64,000 bases of DNA from Paenibacillus tyrphae (GCF_027925525.1 NZ_BSDJ01000005.1:124001-188000); one strand, 5' to 3'; numbered from the stretch's first letter, positions 50,360-59,405 are shown. Numbers and translations: made by a program. The notes: generated by a model from the sequence alone, not told the origin.

Positions 50360-51811
50360 ATGAGATCCATCAACTGGACCGAGGAAGTGTGGGCAAGGAA
50401 AGAAGCGCTGCTGAGCGACCTTGCAGAGCTGCTCAAAATCCCGAGCATCAAAGATGTTAGCACCAGCGAAGCAGGCAAGCCGATGGGGCGGGAGATCGCC
50501 CGGGCGTTGGAGTTGATGCTGGGGCTTGCCGAACGGGAACAGTGGCGGACGTGCAGCTTGGACGGCTATATAGGCTATGCGGAATACGGACCGGCCGAGA
50601 GCGTCGATTATATCGGCGTGCTGTGTCATTTGGATGTGGTCCCGGCGCCCGGACGATGGACTTCTCCGCCCTTTGAACCGGAGGTCCGCGACGGAAGATT
50701 GTACGCGCGCGGAGCGATCGACGACAAAGGGCCGACGATGGCGGCGTTTTATGCGATGAAAATCGTCAAGGAGCTGGGCCTTCCGCTGAAGCATCGGGTA
50801 CGGATCATCTTCGGCACGGACGAGGAGCATACGATGAGCTGCATGGAATATTACCGCCGCGTCGAGAAGATGCCGGTGGCCGGGTTTGCGCCGGATGCGG
50901 ATTTTCCGATCATTCATGCGGAAAAGGGGCAAATCAATACGAGAATCGTCCTGCAGAAGAACGGCGATGCCGGCCAACAAGAGGGGAAGGGACGAGGGAT
51001 TGTGGAATTAGTTTCCTTTCATTCCGGGAGTGCGGCGAATATGGTTCCCGAATCGGCGGAAGCTGCGGTGACTGGAGAGCTTTCGCTCCTCGCGGCGTTG
51101 GCCGGGCAATTTAGCGATTATTGCAGTGGAAATCGCCTGAAAGGCACGGCGTCCGTTCAAGATGGGACGCTTGTCTTGACTTTGCAAGGGAAGGCAGCTC
51201 ATGGCATGGAGCCGCAGTTAGGCGTAAACGCCGGGCTCAAGCTCGTTCATTTTCTAAGGGATTACGAGTTTCAGCCCGATGCGCAGCATTTTATCGCCTG
51301 TCTGGACGACTATTTTTATGACGATCCCGCGGGGCGGCGCATCGGGATCGATTGCGAAGACGAGATTATGGGGCCTTTGACGGTGAATGTGGGGATTATG
51401 CGCTATGCGGCTTCGTCGGAACCTTCGTTTGCTTACCTCAACATAAGGTTTCCGCTTGTGGCGGATGAGCTGCGGCACGCTGAGACCATTCGCGACAAGG
51501 TCGGGAAGTACCGTTTTGCCATGGAACCGCCGATTCTGAAAAAGCCGCATCATGTGGCAAAAGATCATCCGATGATCGCAGCGCTTCAGGCCATTTACCA
51601 AGAAGAGACTTTGCTGGAGCCCGAATTGCTGACGACGGGCGGAGGCACGTATGCCAGCTTCCTGGATAACGGCGTTGCGTTCGGCGCGTTGTTTCCGGGA
51701 AAAGAAAACGTCGCCCATCAGACGGACGAATATATCGAGATCGAGGATCTGCTCAAAGCGACCGCCATTTATGCCAGAGCGATTTTCGAGCTAGCCAATT
51801 TGGATTATTAA
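50360..51811 (+). CDS. M20 family dipeptidase (PepV-like)
   Basis: A 483-residue dinuclear zinc peptidase. The first metal His is H90 (CHLDVVPAPGRW), the bridging Asp is D121 (GAIDDKGP), and the catalytic and metal Glu lie in FGTDEEHTMSCMEY. The size and the long lid domain match PepV, which cleaves dipeptides with broad specificity. AAAGGGGAATAGG lies ahead of the ATG, 17 bases after oppD. It is the last gene of the importer operon, so the locus imports peptides and breaks them down. Confidence 0.9.
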   Translation: MRSINWTEEVWARKEALLSDLAELLKIPSIKDVSTSEAGKPMGREIARALELMLGLAEREQWRTCSLDGYIGYAEYGPAESVDYIGVLCHLDVVPAPGRWTSPPFEPEVRDGRLYARGAIDDKGPTMAAFYAMKIVKELGLPLKHRVRIIFGTDEEHTMSCMEYYRRVEKMPVAGFAPDADFPIIHAEKGQINTRIVLQKNGDAGQQEGKGRGIVELVSFHSGSAANMVPESAEAAVTGELSLLAALAGQFSDYCSGNRLKGTASVQDGTLVLTLQGKAAHGMEPQLGVNAGLKLVHFLRDYEFQPDAQHFIACLDDYFYDDPAGRRIGIDCEDEIMGPLTVNVGIMRYAASSEPSFAYLNIRFPLVADELRHAETIRDKVGKYRFAMEPPILKKPHHVAKDHPMIAALQAIYQEETLLEPELLTTGGGTYASFLDNGVAFGALFPGKENVAHQTDEYIEIEDLLKATAIYARAIFELANLDY

Positions 51812-52101
51812 TTTAGTGGGTTTACCTAATATTACCAGAACCCCTTCGCCTGCGATCCGTACGTAGCTCCTAAAGTTGCGGATTTGCAGGCGATTGTGCG
51901 TTCTTGGAAGAACCTTCTCAACCACTCAAACGAAAAAGCCCTTCTGACAACCCCATCCTTTCCAAACGTAACCACCGACATCCGATACCGCCTATTGCGG
52001 TATAATAAACTTTTTAACGCGAAATATTTTTTTTCATTTCCAGTGAACCTTATGAAGCAACGGAGCCAATACATCGTGTATACAATTTCAGGGGGCCTCC
52101 A

Positions 52102-52692
52102 ATGAATAACGAACAACTGAACGTTTGGCTTGACCGGCTGATCGACGGCGATCCGGACGCTTTTGAAGTGATTTACGGCATGACCAAGAACAAAGTGTAT
52201 GCGACCGTGGCCGCATTGGTGGCTCATCCCGCCGATGTCAACGACATTGTGAGTGAGATTTATTTTCAGCTATGGCGGGCCTTGCCGGGCTACGACCGTA
52301 CGCGTCCTTTTCTGTTCTGGTTAAACGGGATCGTCATTCGGCAAATCCATAGCTGGCGGCGGCAGCTTTGGAGAAGATTTCGTTTGCTTGAGAAAAAAAA
52401 CCGATTGAGCGTGGAGCCGCATGTGGAACGGCCGGAAGAACCGGTGCTGGAGAACGAATCGCAAAGGGAAATGCAGCGCCTGATCAATCAATTGCCGTTC
52501 AAGCTGCGCATCGTGATTATATACCGGTTTTACTATGATTTTTCGCACGAGCAGGTGGCGGAGCTGCTGCAAATTCCGCTCGGCACGGTCAAATCCAGAA
52601 ATCATCTGGCCTTGAAGCAGCTGCGCAAATGGTTGGACACTCAAGCAAATGAGGAGGCTGGTTCCGAACATGTCAATCTCGGACGAAATTAA
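52102..52692 (+). CDS. ECF-type RNA polymerase sigma factor
   Basis: A 196-residue sigma-70 family protein with region 2 (DPDAFEVIYGMTKNKVYATVAALVAHPADVNDIVSEIYFQLWRAL) and region 4 (QRLINQLPFKLRIVIIYRFYYDFSHEQVAELLQIPLGTVKSRNHLALKQLRKWL). The GGGGG site is before the ATG. The gap of 290 bases upstream has a hairpin ATACCGC/GCGGTAT near 51985 and no clear promoter. The next gene starts inside its last codons and encodes a likely membrane-bound regulator. The signal is unknown, but such pairs usually respond to envelope stress. Confidence 0.9.
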   Translation: MNNEQLNVWLDRLIDGDPDAFEVIYGMTKNKVYATVAALVAHPADVNDIVSEIYFQLWRALPGYDRTRPFLFWLNGIVIRQIHSWRRQLWRRFRLLEKKNRLSVEPHVERPEEPVLENESQREMQRLINQLPFKLRIVIIYRFYYDFSHEQVAELLQIPLGTVKSRNHLALKQLRKWLDTQANEEAGSEHVNLGRN

Positions 52693-53509
52693 ACAATCGC
52701 TGACGAAGCAATTCGACAAGCCGCAAGTTCCGGAAGACGTCGATCGGCGGGTAAGGCAATCTTTCGTACAATTTCATGAGAAAAAGGAGAACAAGAAAAT
52801 GAAAAAAACGATCATCACTCTCAGCATTGCGGCAGCCGTACTGATTCCGACAGGCGCTTATTCGCTCAGCAGCTCTTATTTTGCCCAGGATCAGGCGGAC
52901 ATCAACGGATTGGTTAGCAGCGGGGTAAAACGCGCGGTGTCCGAAGGGCTGTCGGTGCCGATCGACCACAAAATCACGGATCAAGGCATCACGATACATT
53001 TTAAAGAAATGTATGTCGAGGATACCAAGGTTCTGGTTCATTACCGGATCGAGAAGCAGGATGGCACGCTCGTTCCTTGGGAATTCGATACGACCGGGCT
53101 GCAGATCATCTCCGACGGGAAAAAAGACGGCAAACAGGTGGACAATCCGACTTACCAGGAACCGGGCGTGGAAGGTTTCAACCGGCTCAACTTTATCGGT
53201 AGGGAACTGAAAGACAAAGACTATCTTACGTTTCGTCTGACCGATGCGGCGGGCAAAGAAATCGAGACGGGCGTTGCGGACAAGGATAAGCCGGAAGGGA
53301 CGATTGGCTTCGTGATGAAGGGCGGCGCTTCATTACCGCAAACGATTAAGCTTAGTGTGGATATCGACCGCATCGGCAAAACCAAAGGGAGCTGGAAGGG
53401 GGATATCGCCATCGATCAAAGCAAGGCCAAGCAGGCTACCGAAGCGGCCAAGGCCAAGCAGGCCACCGAAGCGGCCAAGGACAAGGAGGCCACGGAAGCG
53501 GCTCGTTAA
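52670..53509 (+). CDS. DUF4179-type membrane protein, probable anti-sigma partner
   Basis: A 279-residue protein with a short cytoplasmic N-terminus, one membrane segment (TIITLSIAAAVLIPTGAYSL) and an extracellular domain starting NGLVSSGVKRAVSEGLSVPIDHKITDQGITIHFKEMYVEDTKVLVHYR, as in DUF4179 proteins that accompany ECF sigma factors. The start at 52670 overlaps the sigma gene by 23 bases; ATG 52649 is less likely. The N-terminus is short for an anti-sigma domain (no HxxxCxxC zinc motif). The C-terminus has a three-copy nine-residue repeat. Confidence 0.8.
   Translation: MSISDEIKQSLTKQFDKPQVPEDVDRRVRQSFVQFHEKKENKKMKKTIITLSIAAAVLIPTGAYSLSSSYFAQDQADINGLVSSGVKRAVSEGLSVPIDHKITDQGITIHFKEMYVEDTKVLVHYRIEKQDGTLVPWEFDTTGLQIISDGKKDGKQVDNPTYQEPGVEGFNRLNFIGRELKDKDYLTFRLTDAAGKEIETGVADKDKPEGTIGFVMKGGASLPQTIKLSVDIDRIGKTKGSWKGDIAIDQSKAKQATEAAKAKQATEAAKDKEATEAAR
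53423..53503 (+). repeat. Three tandem 27-base repeats at the 3' end of the anti-sigma-like gene
   Basis: Three in-frame 27-base units encode KAKQATEAA, KAKQATEAA and KDKEATEAA. The first two differ at one base. They form a charged Ala-rich helix at the C-terminus and could vary in number between strains. Confidence 0.8.
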
Positions 53510-53515
53510 GCAATA

Positions 53516-53545
53516 GGGGTAGGGGGAATTTTCCTCCTACCCCTT
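53516..53545. terminator. Terminator between convergent genes
   Basis: GGGGTAGG and CCTACCCC form the stem, followed by TTT. It overlaps the stop codon of the convergent VWA gene. Confidence 0.65.
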
Positions 53546-55246
53546 TGTGCTAAGCACGTCCAGCAACAGCTCTTCGCTTTGCTGCGTTTCCCATGTGGCG
53601 GCGAAGCGCACTTGATGCGACACGCCCAAAATCTCGTAGCGCTGGGCGAGATGCTGGCGCGCCGTGCCGACGATGAGCGAGTGCAGGCGCACCTGTTTTG
53701 AGCGGCCGAGCTCGGCCAGTGCATCGCGCACGGGCGGGGACACCGCGCCGACGCCGTCGGTCACCATGACGAAATCGGCGTCATGGTAGCGCGGCTCGGC
53801 GGACACGAGCTCGATGCCGCGCCGCAGCGGGGCGTCGAAGTGCGTGCCGCCGCCGAAGGCGAGCTGCGACAGGGCGTAGAACGCCGGCCAGTTGGGCTTA
53901 CGCCAGTAGAGCGGGTGCTCGACCAGTTCTCCGCGGGCGCCGAACAGCAGCAGCCGAAAGTCGCGCTTCTCCAGCAGGCTGAAGGCGGCGAACGTGGCGA
54001 CGAACAGCTGGGCGAGCCGTAGCTTGCTGCCGCGCATCGAATGGGACGTATCGAGCATGCAGACGACCGGCCCTTTCAGGGGCTCTTGTGTCCAGCCCGT
54101 GACGTTGTAGGTGAGCAGCTTGCGCTCCAGCCACTTGACCATAAAATACGCTTCGTAGTCCTCGTCGGCCAGCAGACTCGCTTCGCTCGGCAGCATATGC
54201 GTAATATCCCCGGACTGACGCAGGTCGTCGTAGCTTTCCGGGATGCGCGGCGACCGGACCTTCCGGCGCTGCGCCTTCAAATGCTGCACGTTCCGCCCGA
54301 TTTCCTGCAGGAAGGCGATGAGCTCGGGGTGGCGCTTCAGCTTCTCGACCCATTGCAGGTAATTGGCGAACTGCTGCCGGTGCAGCCGTCCGAGATCGCT
54401 GCCCCAGCGCCGGTTGGCGATCCGCTGGCTCGCTTGCAGCAGCTCGAACAGGTTCAAGCTTTCGCTGTCTTCACGGCTGAGCGATTCCTGCAGCGCCCGG
54501 TTGAGCCAGCCGCCGAGCTGGGCTTCCAGCTCCCGCAGCGTCTCCCGGTCGCGGCGCTCCAGCCGCTCGATCCGCTTCTCACGCTCGCCGAGCTCGGCTT
54601 CGGCCTTCTGGAGCTTCTGCCGAAGCTTGTCGCGCCGGACGAAGTCGGTCCGCATCTCTTCCTGCAGCGAACGGATGCGCTCCTTCAGCGCGCCGATCTC
54701 CGCTTCCACGAGCGGCCGGCTGTCCAGCGCCGCCTGCTTCTCCTCGACGTTGCGCTTGCCGCGCTGCAGCGTGTAGCCGACGAGCCGCAGCTGCTCGATC
54801 TGCTTCTCGTTCAAGCGCTCCTGCACCTGTGGTTGGTCATCGCCTTGCCCTTGACGGCTCTCACTGAGGCCGATCGTCCGAAGCTGCTGCTCCTCCTGCT
54901 TGCGGCGCTTCACTTCGTCCTCGAACGTTTGCGTCAGCCACATGAGCGCCTTCAGCGCCGTTTTGAACGAGGCGTTGACCTCGCCTGTCGTCCGCGGATG
55001 GATCGCGCGGTAAAAAAACTGCTTCTGCAGCTCCGCCACTAGCCAGCGATGGAACGGCGCCGCTTCCTGACTGCGGTCAAGCTCGGGGCGGGCCAAATAG
55101 AAGCACATGAAAAAATCGGCAAACAGCTCCACCGAAAACCATGGTGTTTGCGCCTTGGCCTCGCGAATCCACTCCTGTGCGGCGCGGGAGGAATGGACGT
55201 ACCCGTCAAATACGTAGCGGTCGATTTTAGCCGACCGGATGATCAT
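53537..55246 (-). CDS. ViaA-like VWA-domain protein
   Basis: A 569-residue protein. The N-terminal region is helical, with a long charged coiled coil (about 120-250, QERLNEKQIEQLRLVGYTL to RETLRELEAQLGG). The VWA domain (about 390-565) has the MIDAS motif DTSHSMRGSK near residue 397, a Thr in GGGTHFDAPL and the late Asp in MVTDGVGAV. This is the layout of ViaA/CoxE-type partners of MoxR ATPases. GAGGTGATT precedes the ATG. The AAA gene lies upstream with a gap of about 75 bases, giving a RavA-ViaA-like operon. Confidence 0.85.
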   Translation of the reverse strand: MIIRSAKIDRYVFDGYVHSSRAAQEWIREAKAQTPWFSVELFADFFMCFYLARPELDRSQEAAPFHRWLVAELQKQFFYRAIHPRTTGEVNASFKTALKALMWLTQTFEDEVKRRKQEEQQLRTIGLSESRQGQGDDQPQVQERLNEKQIEQLRLVGYTLQRGKRNVEEKQAALDSRPLVEAEIGALKERIRSLQEEMRTDFVRRDKLRQKLQKAEAELGEREKRIERLERRDRETLRELEAQLGGWLNRALQESLSREDSESLNLFELLQASQRIANRRWGSDLGRLHRQQFANYLQWVEKLKRHPELIAFLQEIGRNVQHLKAQRRKVRSPRIPESYDDLRQSGDITHMLPSEASLLADEDYEAYFMVKWLERKLLTYNVTGWTQEPLKGPVVCMLDTSHSMRGSKLRLAQLFVATFAAFSLLEKRDFRLLLFGARGELVEHPLYWRKPNWPAFYALSQLAFGGGTHFDAPLRRGIELVSAEPRYHDADFVMVTDGVGAVSPPVRDALAELGRSKQVRLHSLIVGTARQHLAQRYEILGVSHQVRFAATWETQQSEELLLDVLSTKG

Positions 55247-55320
55247 GCCGAATCACCTCGCTGCCGAGGAAGTCCGGTGAATGCTCCGCTTGCGCTGCGG
55301 CATGTTCATTCATCGGGCTT

Positions 55321-56628
55321 CTAGAGTGTATAGTCGTATTGAACGCCCGGAATTTCGCGGTCGAACAGCGTCCGGTACAGTCCTTGCATCGATTGCAAAA
55401 TGCGTTCGCCCTGAATCCGCAGGTGCGTATATTTCACCGCGTATTCCGCCGTTTGCAGAAGCATAAAATTGCGGTTGCGGATGTATCCGGGCAAGTCCTT
55501 TTCCCGTTGCAGCCATTGGACCAGCTTGCTTTGCAGCTCCCGCGCCTTGTCCTCCAGCTCCAGCCGGCATTCCTCCAGGTTGGCTCTCGCCTTGTCCTGT
55601 TCTTCCTTGCTCAGCCGGCCGCCGACTTCTTTTTTGAACTGAAACGCATGAAGCGCGTCTTCTTCTTCGAGCCAATGCTTGGCGATCCGGTCATAACGGC
55701 GGAGAGGCAGCTCCTTTTCCGTCTCCTGTTTGAGCCCCTCCTGAAACACCTTCTGAAAGATCTCCTTCAGCGCACCGTAATCCTCCGGCAAATCCCACAG
55801 CATATGCGGGGTATAGACGGTATCCCACACGGTGACCTCGCGGCGGCCGTTCAGCGCGGCCGACGTTTTCCATACCTGTCCGATCTTGCGCCAGCGGCGG
55901 TCGGACAAGGCGAATTCCTTCGCTTCCAGCTCGGTTTTGAGCTGGTACAGCATATAGATCATCGTTTCGGGGATGACGACATCCGCGCTCGCCCGCCGTA
56001 CGGTCTCGATATCCCGCAGCGAGAGCAGGGCAGGGAGCGGCACGTCTGGAAGCTGGAACATTTTCTCGTAGCTCGACATTTGCTTCAAGTACCCGACCTC
56101 GTAGCGGATCAGGAAGCGGTCGTACAGCGCGGCGAGCTGTTCGTTTTCCTCCGGCAGTTCGTTGGAGGCGGCGATCAGAAACAGCAGCGGCACGCTTTGC
56201 TTCTCCTGTCCGTTAAAAAACACCCGTTCGTTCAGGATGGACAGAAGCGCGTTCAAGATGGCACTGTTCGCCTTGAAGATTTCGTCAAGAAAAGCAAAGT
56301 CCGCCGCAGGCAAGTAGCCGTCCGTCTGCCGGACGTATTGATCGGCTTTGAGCCGCTGCAGCGATACCGGCCCGAACATCTCGTCCGGCGTCGTGAAGCG
56401 CGTCAGCAAATAGTCGAACCAGCGGCCGCTTCCGAACAATTGGGAGAGGGCGCGGGCAAGCTGGGATTTGGCGGTGCCGGGCGGGCCGATCAGCAGGGCG
56501 TTCTCGCCGGCCATCAGACCGAGCAGCAGCACCCGGATCAATTCTTCGCGTTCGAGAAAGCGGGCTTCCAAATGCCCGATCGCTTGCTCCAGTTTATGGC
56601 GTATCGATTCCAGCTCGTTCATATCCAT
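55321..56628 (-). CDS. RavA-like MoxR AAA+ ATPase
   Basis: A 435-residue chaperone-like ATPase. Walker A is GPPGTAKS, Walker B FLDEIF, sensor 1 is in LLFLIAASNELP, and an Arg finger region is in LYDRFLIRYEVG. The length and the C-terminal helical LARA-like part (about 330-435) fit RavA rather than the shorter basic MoxR. The first ATG at 56628 has GGGGTG at five bases; ATG 56622 is an alternative. In Escherichia coli RavA and ViaA act on membrane lipids and respiratory complexes, but their role in this group is not known. Confidence 0.87.
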   Translation of the reverse strand: MDMNELESIRHKLEQAIGHLEARFLEREELIRVLLLGLMAGENALLIGPPGTAKSQLARALSQLFGSGRWFDYLLTRFTTPDEMFGPVSLQRLKADQYVRQTDGYLPAADFAFLDEIFKANSAILNALLSILNERVFFNGQEKQSVPLLFLIAASNELPEENEQLAALYDRFLIRYEVGYLKQMSSYEKMFQLPDVPLPALLSLRDIETVRRASADVVIPETMIYMLYQLKTELEAKEFALSDRRWRKIGQVWKTSAALNGRREVTVWDTVYTPHMLWDLPEDYGALKEIFQKVFQEGLKQETEKELPLRRYDRIAKHWLEEEDALHAFQFKKEVGGRLSKEEQDKARANLEECRLELEDKARELQSKLVQWLQREKDLPGYIRNRNFMLLQTAEYAVKYTHLRIQGERILQSMQGLYRTLFDREIPGVQYDYTL

Positions 56629-56844
56629 CGTCGCACCCCGTCCGAACGTTGCAGCCGTCAGGCTGGTAGGAGAATAGGACGGAGACGCTCCCTCCCTCGA
56701 TCGTTATGTTTTCCTGTGACATCCATTTTCATATTGTAGCAGACGACGGCTCTTTTCTCTAATAATCGTGCGGATTTTTCATTCCAAACCGCTTCATGCT
56801 ACAATAGAGTTCAGGGCATTTACGGAAAAAAGGAGCGATGGGAC

Positions 56845-57327
56845 ATGTCGGTTTACGATTTTTCGGCGACAACGATTCAAGGCGCGGACAAGCCGCTGTC
56901 GGACTACCGGGGCAGCGTGCTGCTGATCGTCAACACGGCGAGCGCCTGCGGCTTGACGCCGCATTACGAAGGACTTCAGAAGCTGTACGAAACTTATAAG
57001 GATCAAGGTCTGGTCGTGCTCGGCTTCCCGTGCAACCAATTTGCCGGACAGGAGCCCGGGACGGAGGCTGAGATCGCACAGTTCTGCGAAACGCGCTATA
57101 ACGTGACGTTCCCGCTCTTCGCCAAAATCGATGTCATGGGAGAGCACGCGCATCCGCTGTATCAATATTTGGTCTCGCACGTGCCCGAGCCTTACCGGAC
57201 CGGGGACATCGAATGGAACTTCGTGAAGTTTCTGGTCAACCGCCAAGGCGAGGTCGTCAAGCAGTACGCTGCGCGCACGGAACCGGCGGCCATTGAAGGA
57301 GATATTCAAAAGCTGTTAAGCGAATAA
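56845..57327 (+). CDS. Glutathione peroxidase-family thiol peroxidase
   Basis: A 160-residue thioredoxin-fold peroxidase. The peroxidatic Cys is C35 in NTASACGLT. The GFPCNQFAGQEPG and DIEWNFVKFLV segments supply the conserved Gln and Trp. A further Cys in FCETRYNV may act as a resolving residue. As in other Firmicutes it probably takes electrons from thioredoxin and not glutathione. AAAAAGGAG lies before the ATG. It is followed by a terminator. Confidence 0.92.
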   Translation: MSVYDFSATTIQGADKPLSDYRGSVLLIVNTASACGLTPHYEGLQKLYETYKDQGLVVLGFPCNQFAGQEPGTEAEIAQFCETRYNVTFPLFAKIDVMGEHAHPLYQYLVSHVPEPYRTGDIEWNFVKFLVNRQGEVVKQYAARTEPAAIEGDIQKLLSE

Positions 57328-57340
57328 GCGGCGAGGCGAG

Positions 57341-57372
57341 CAGTCTGTTCCGTACCGGGACAGGCTGTTTTT
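57341..57372 (+). terminator. Rho-independent terminator
   Basis: CAGTCTGTTCC and GGGACAGGCTG pair (two wobbles) around a five-base loop, followed by TTTTT. Confidence 0.7.
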
Positions 57373-57536
57373 GCCGTTCAGGCGGGGGAGAAGTCGTGCC
57401 TTCGAAAAAATACACCTTTTTCCGAAAGGAAAAACGGTCTATAATAAACAGGTATGAAGCGGTATAACCGTAGATTGCAAACGTGTGCAACCAGATCGAC
57501 TGACGCCGCGGCTTGCGCAAAAGGGAGGCTGGACCT

Positions 57537-58391
57537 ATGGCAACCATAGAGCAAGTTATAGATCAAAAATACGCCAAGCTCGGGGACATTTTGCAGTCGA
57601 TGGACAAAGTCGTCGTCGCATTCTCCGGCGGGGTGGACAGCGCTTTTCTGCTCAAGGCGGCGCTTGAATTTATGGGCAAGGACCGGGTGCTTGCCATTAC
57701 GGCCGATTCGGAGACGTATCCCGAACGCGAGAAGCTGGAGGCGATCGCGCTTGCCGGGAGCTTGGGCGCGCCGCATGAGGTTATTCACACAAGCGAGCTG
57801 AATATTCCCGGGTATGCGGAAAATCCGACGAATCGGTGCTATTTTTGCAAAAACTCGCTGTTCGATCATTTGATTCCGATCGCCCATGCGCGCGGCTATG
57901 AGCATGTCGTGTTCGGCGCCATCGCCGACGACCTCGGGGAGCACCGTCCCGGACTGCAGGCCGCTCACGAACGGGGCGTTCGCGCGCCGCTGCTGGAAGC
58001 GGGCATCAAGAAATCGGAAATTCGCCATCTGTCCCGCAAATTCGGGCTCGCCACATGGGATAAGCCGTCGTTCGCTTGTCTGTCTTCGCGTATTCCGTAT
58101 GGGGAAGCGATCACAGCGGAGAAGCTGTCCATGATCGATCGTGCGGAAGACTTCCTGATTCAGCTCGGTTTCCGCCAAGTGCGCGTGCGCCAGCACGATA
58201 CGCTGGCGCGGATCGAGGTGCCCGCATCGGAGCTGGCCGACGTGCTGGCCGTCGCCGAGACGGTTCACGCGAAGCTGAAGGAGATCGGCTACGCCTACGT
58301 GACGATGGACTTGAAAGGGTACCGTTCGGGCAGCTTGAACGAAGTGCTTTCGCCGCAGGAGCAGTCGGTTCAAGCGACAGCACAGGCATAA
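57537..58391 (+). CDS. larE: ATP-dependent sacrificial sulfur transferase LarE
   Basis: A 284-residue PP-loop enzyme. The PP-loop is FSGGVDS (30-35). C181 in SFACLSSRIPYG matches the sacrificial Cys176 of the Lactobacillus plantarum enzyme, so it should be a single-cysteine sulfur donor. Another CxxC (RCYFCK, 101-104) is also present. LarE inserts sulfur into the nickel-pincer cofactor of lactate racemase. LarA, LarB and LarC genes are not in the window. The ATG at 57537 has GGGAGG; the ORF could begin at 57513 but lacks a site there. It is coupled to a 2-hydroxyacid dehydrogenase gene. Confidence 0.9.
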   Translation: MATIEQVIDQKYAKLGDILQSMDKVVVAFSGGVDSAFLLKAALEFMGKDRVLAITADSETYPEREKLEAIALAGSLGAPHEVIHTSELNIPGYAENPTNRCYFCKNSLFDHLIPIAHARGYEHVVFGAIADDLGEHRPGLQAAHERGVRAPLLEAGIKKSEIRHLSRKFGLATWDKPSFACLSSRIPYGEAITAEKLSMIDRAEDFLIQLGFRQVRVRQHDTLARIEVPASELADVLAVAETVHAKLKEIGYAYVTMDLKGYRSGSLNEVLSPQEQSVQATAQA

Positions 58392-58412
58392 GTTCGGAGA
58401 GGAGCCGATTCG

Positions 58413-59405
58413 ATGAGCAAACCGAAAATTTATATTTCCAAAGCGATTCCCGAGGAGGCGCTTGCTTATCTGGAGCAGCACTGCGAGTGCCGGATGTGGG
58501 ACGGACAAGGCGCAGCATCCAGACAAGGGCTTCTCGCACAGCTTCACGATGTGGAAGGGCTGCTGACGACCGGCGGTCCGATCAACCGGGAGCTGTTGGA
58601 CCATGCCCCCAAGCTGCGGGCGGTCAGCAGCATTTCGGTCGGGTACAATCACTTCGATCTGGAAGCGATGAAAGCCCGCCGGGTCATCGGAACGAACACG
58701 CCGCACGTGCTGGACGAGACGGTCGCGGACCTGGTGCTGTCGCTCATGCTGTCCGCGGCACGGCGTATCCCCGAGCTGGATGCGTTCGTGAAGCAGGGCC
58801 GTTGGCAGCGGGGCAAAGGGCTGACCGACGAAGATTTCTTCGGCATGGACGTGCACCATCAGACGCTCGGCATCATCGGGATGGGCCGGATTGGCGAAGC
58901 GATTGCCAAGCGCGCGGTGGACGGCTTCGGCATGAGCCTGCTTTATCATAACCGCAGCCGGAAGCCGGAGACGGAAGAACGGTTCGGCGCCCGCTACTGC
59001 AGCTTGGACGAGCTGCTGCGGGAGTCGGACTTCGTCGTGATGATGACGCCGCTCACACCGGAGACGGAGCGCATGATCCGCCTGGAACACTTCGAAAAGA
59101 TGAAGCCGACGGCGTTCTTCATCAACGCTTCCCGCGGGAAGACGGTGGACGAGCCGGCACTGATTCAAGCCCTGCAAACCGGACTCATCCGGGGAGCGGG
59201 ACTTGACGTATTCGATCCGGAGCCGCCGAGCCCGGACAATCCGCTGCTGCATATGCCGAGCGTGGTCACGCTGCCGCATATCGGCTCGGCCACGGCGAAG
59301 ACGCGGCTCGATATGGCGATGCTCGCCGCGCGCAATCTCGTCGCCGCACTGACCGGCGGGCAGCCGCCGAATGTCGTGCCGGAGCTTCGGGAGCTGCTCG
59401 AATAG
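58413..59405 (+). CDS. D-2-hydroxyacid dehydrogenase (glyoxylate/hydroxypyruvate reductase type)
   Basis: A 330-residue NAD(P)H-dependent dehydrogenase. The nucleotide motif is GIIGMGRIGEAIAKR, and the catalytic Arg, Glu and His are in the NASRGKTVDE, GAGLDVFDPEPP and LPHIGSAT segments. Glu-His relay and length match the GyaR/GhrB group, which reduces glyoxylate or hydroxypyruvate. GGAGAGGAG precedes the ATG, 22 bases after larE, so both genes form a unit. This pairing suggests a role in metabolism of 2-hydroxyacids, but the true substrate of either enzyme is not certain. Confidence 0.92.
   Translation: MSKPKIYISKAIPEEALAYLEQHCECRMWDGQGAASRQGLLAQLHDVEGLLTTGGPINRELLDHAPKLRAVSSISVGYNHFDLEAMKARRVIGTNTPHVLDETVADLVLSLMLSAARRIPELDAFVKQGRWQRGKGLTDEDFFGMDVHHQTLGIIGMGRIGEAIAKRAVDGFGMSLLYHNRSRKPETEERFGARYCSLDELLRESDFVVMMTPLTPETERMIRLEHFEKMKPTAFFINASRGKTVDEPALIQALQTGLIRGAGLDVFDPEPPSPDNPLLHMPSVVTLPHIGSATAKTRLDMAMLAARNLVAALTGGQPPNVVPELRELLE

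Noticed and set aside
52040..52085. ECF-type autoregulatory promoter before the sigma gene
   Set aside because: A GAACCTT-like element is present, but the distance to the CGTGTA candidate is about 23 bases, too long for an ECF promoter.
55339..56739. 466-residue open frame on the plus strand
   Set aside because: It is antisense to the RavA-like gene, with shadow-type composition and no recognisable motif.
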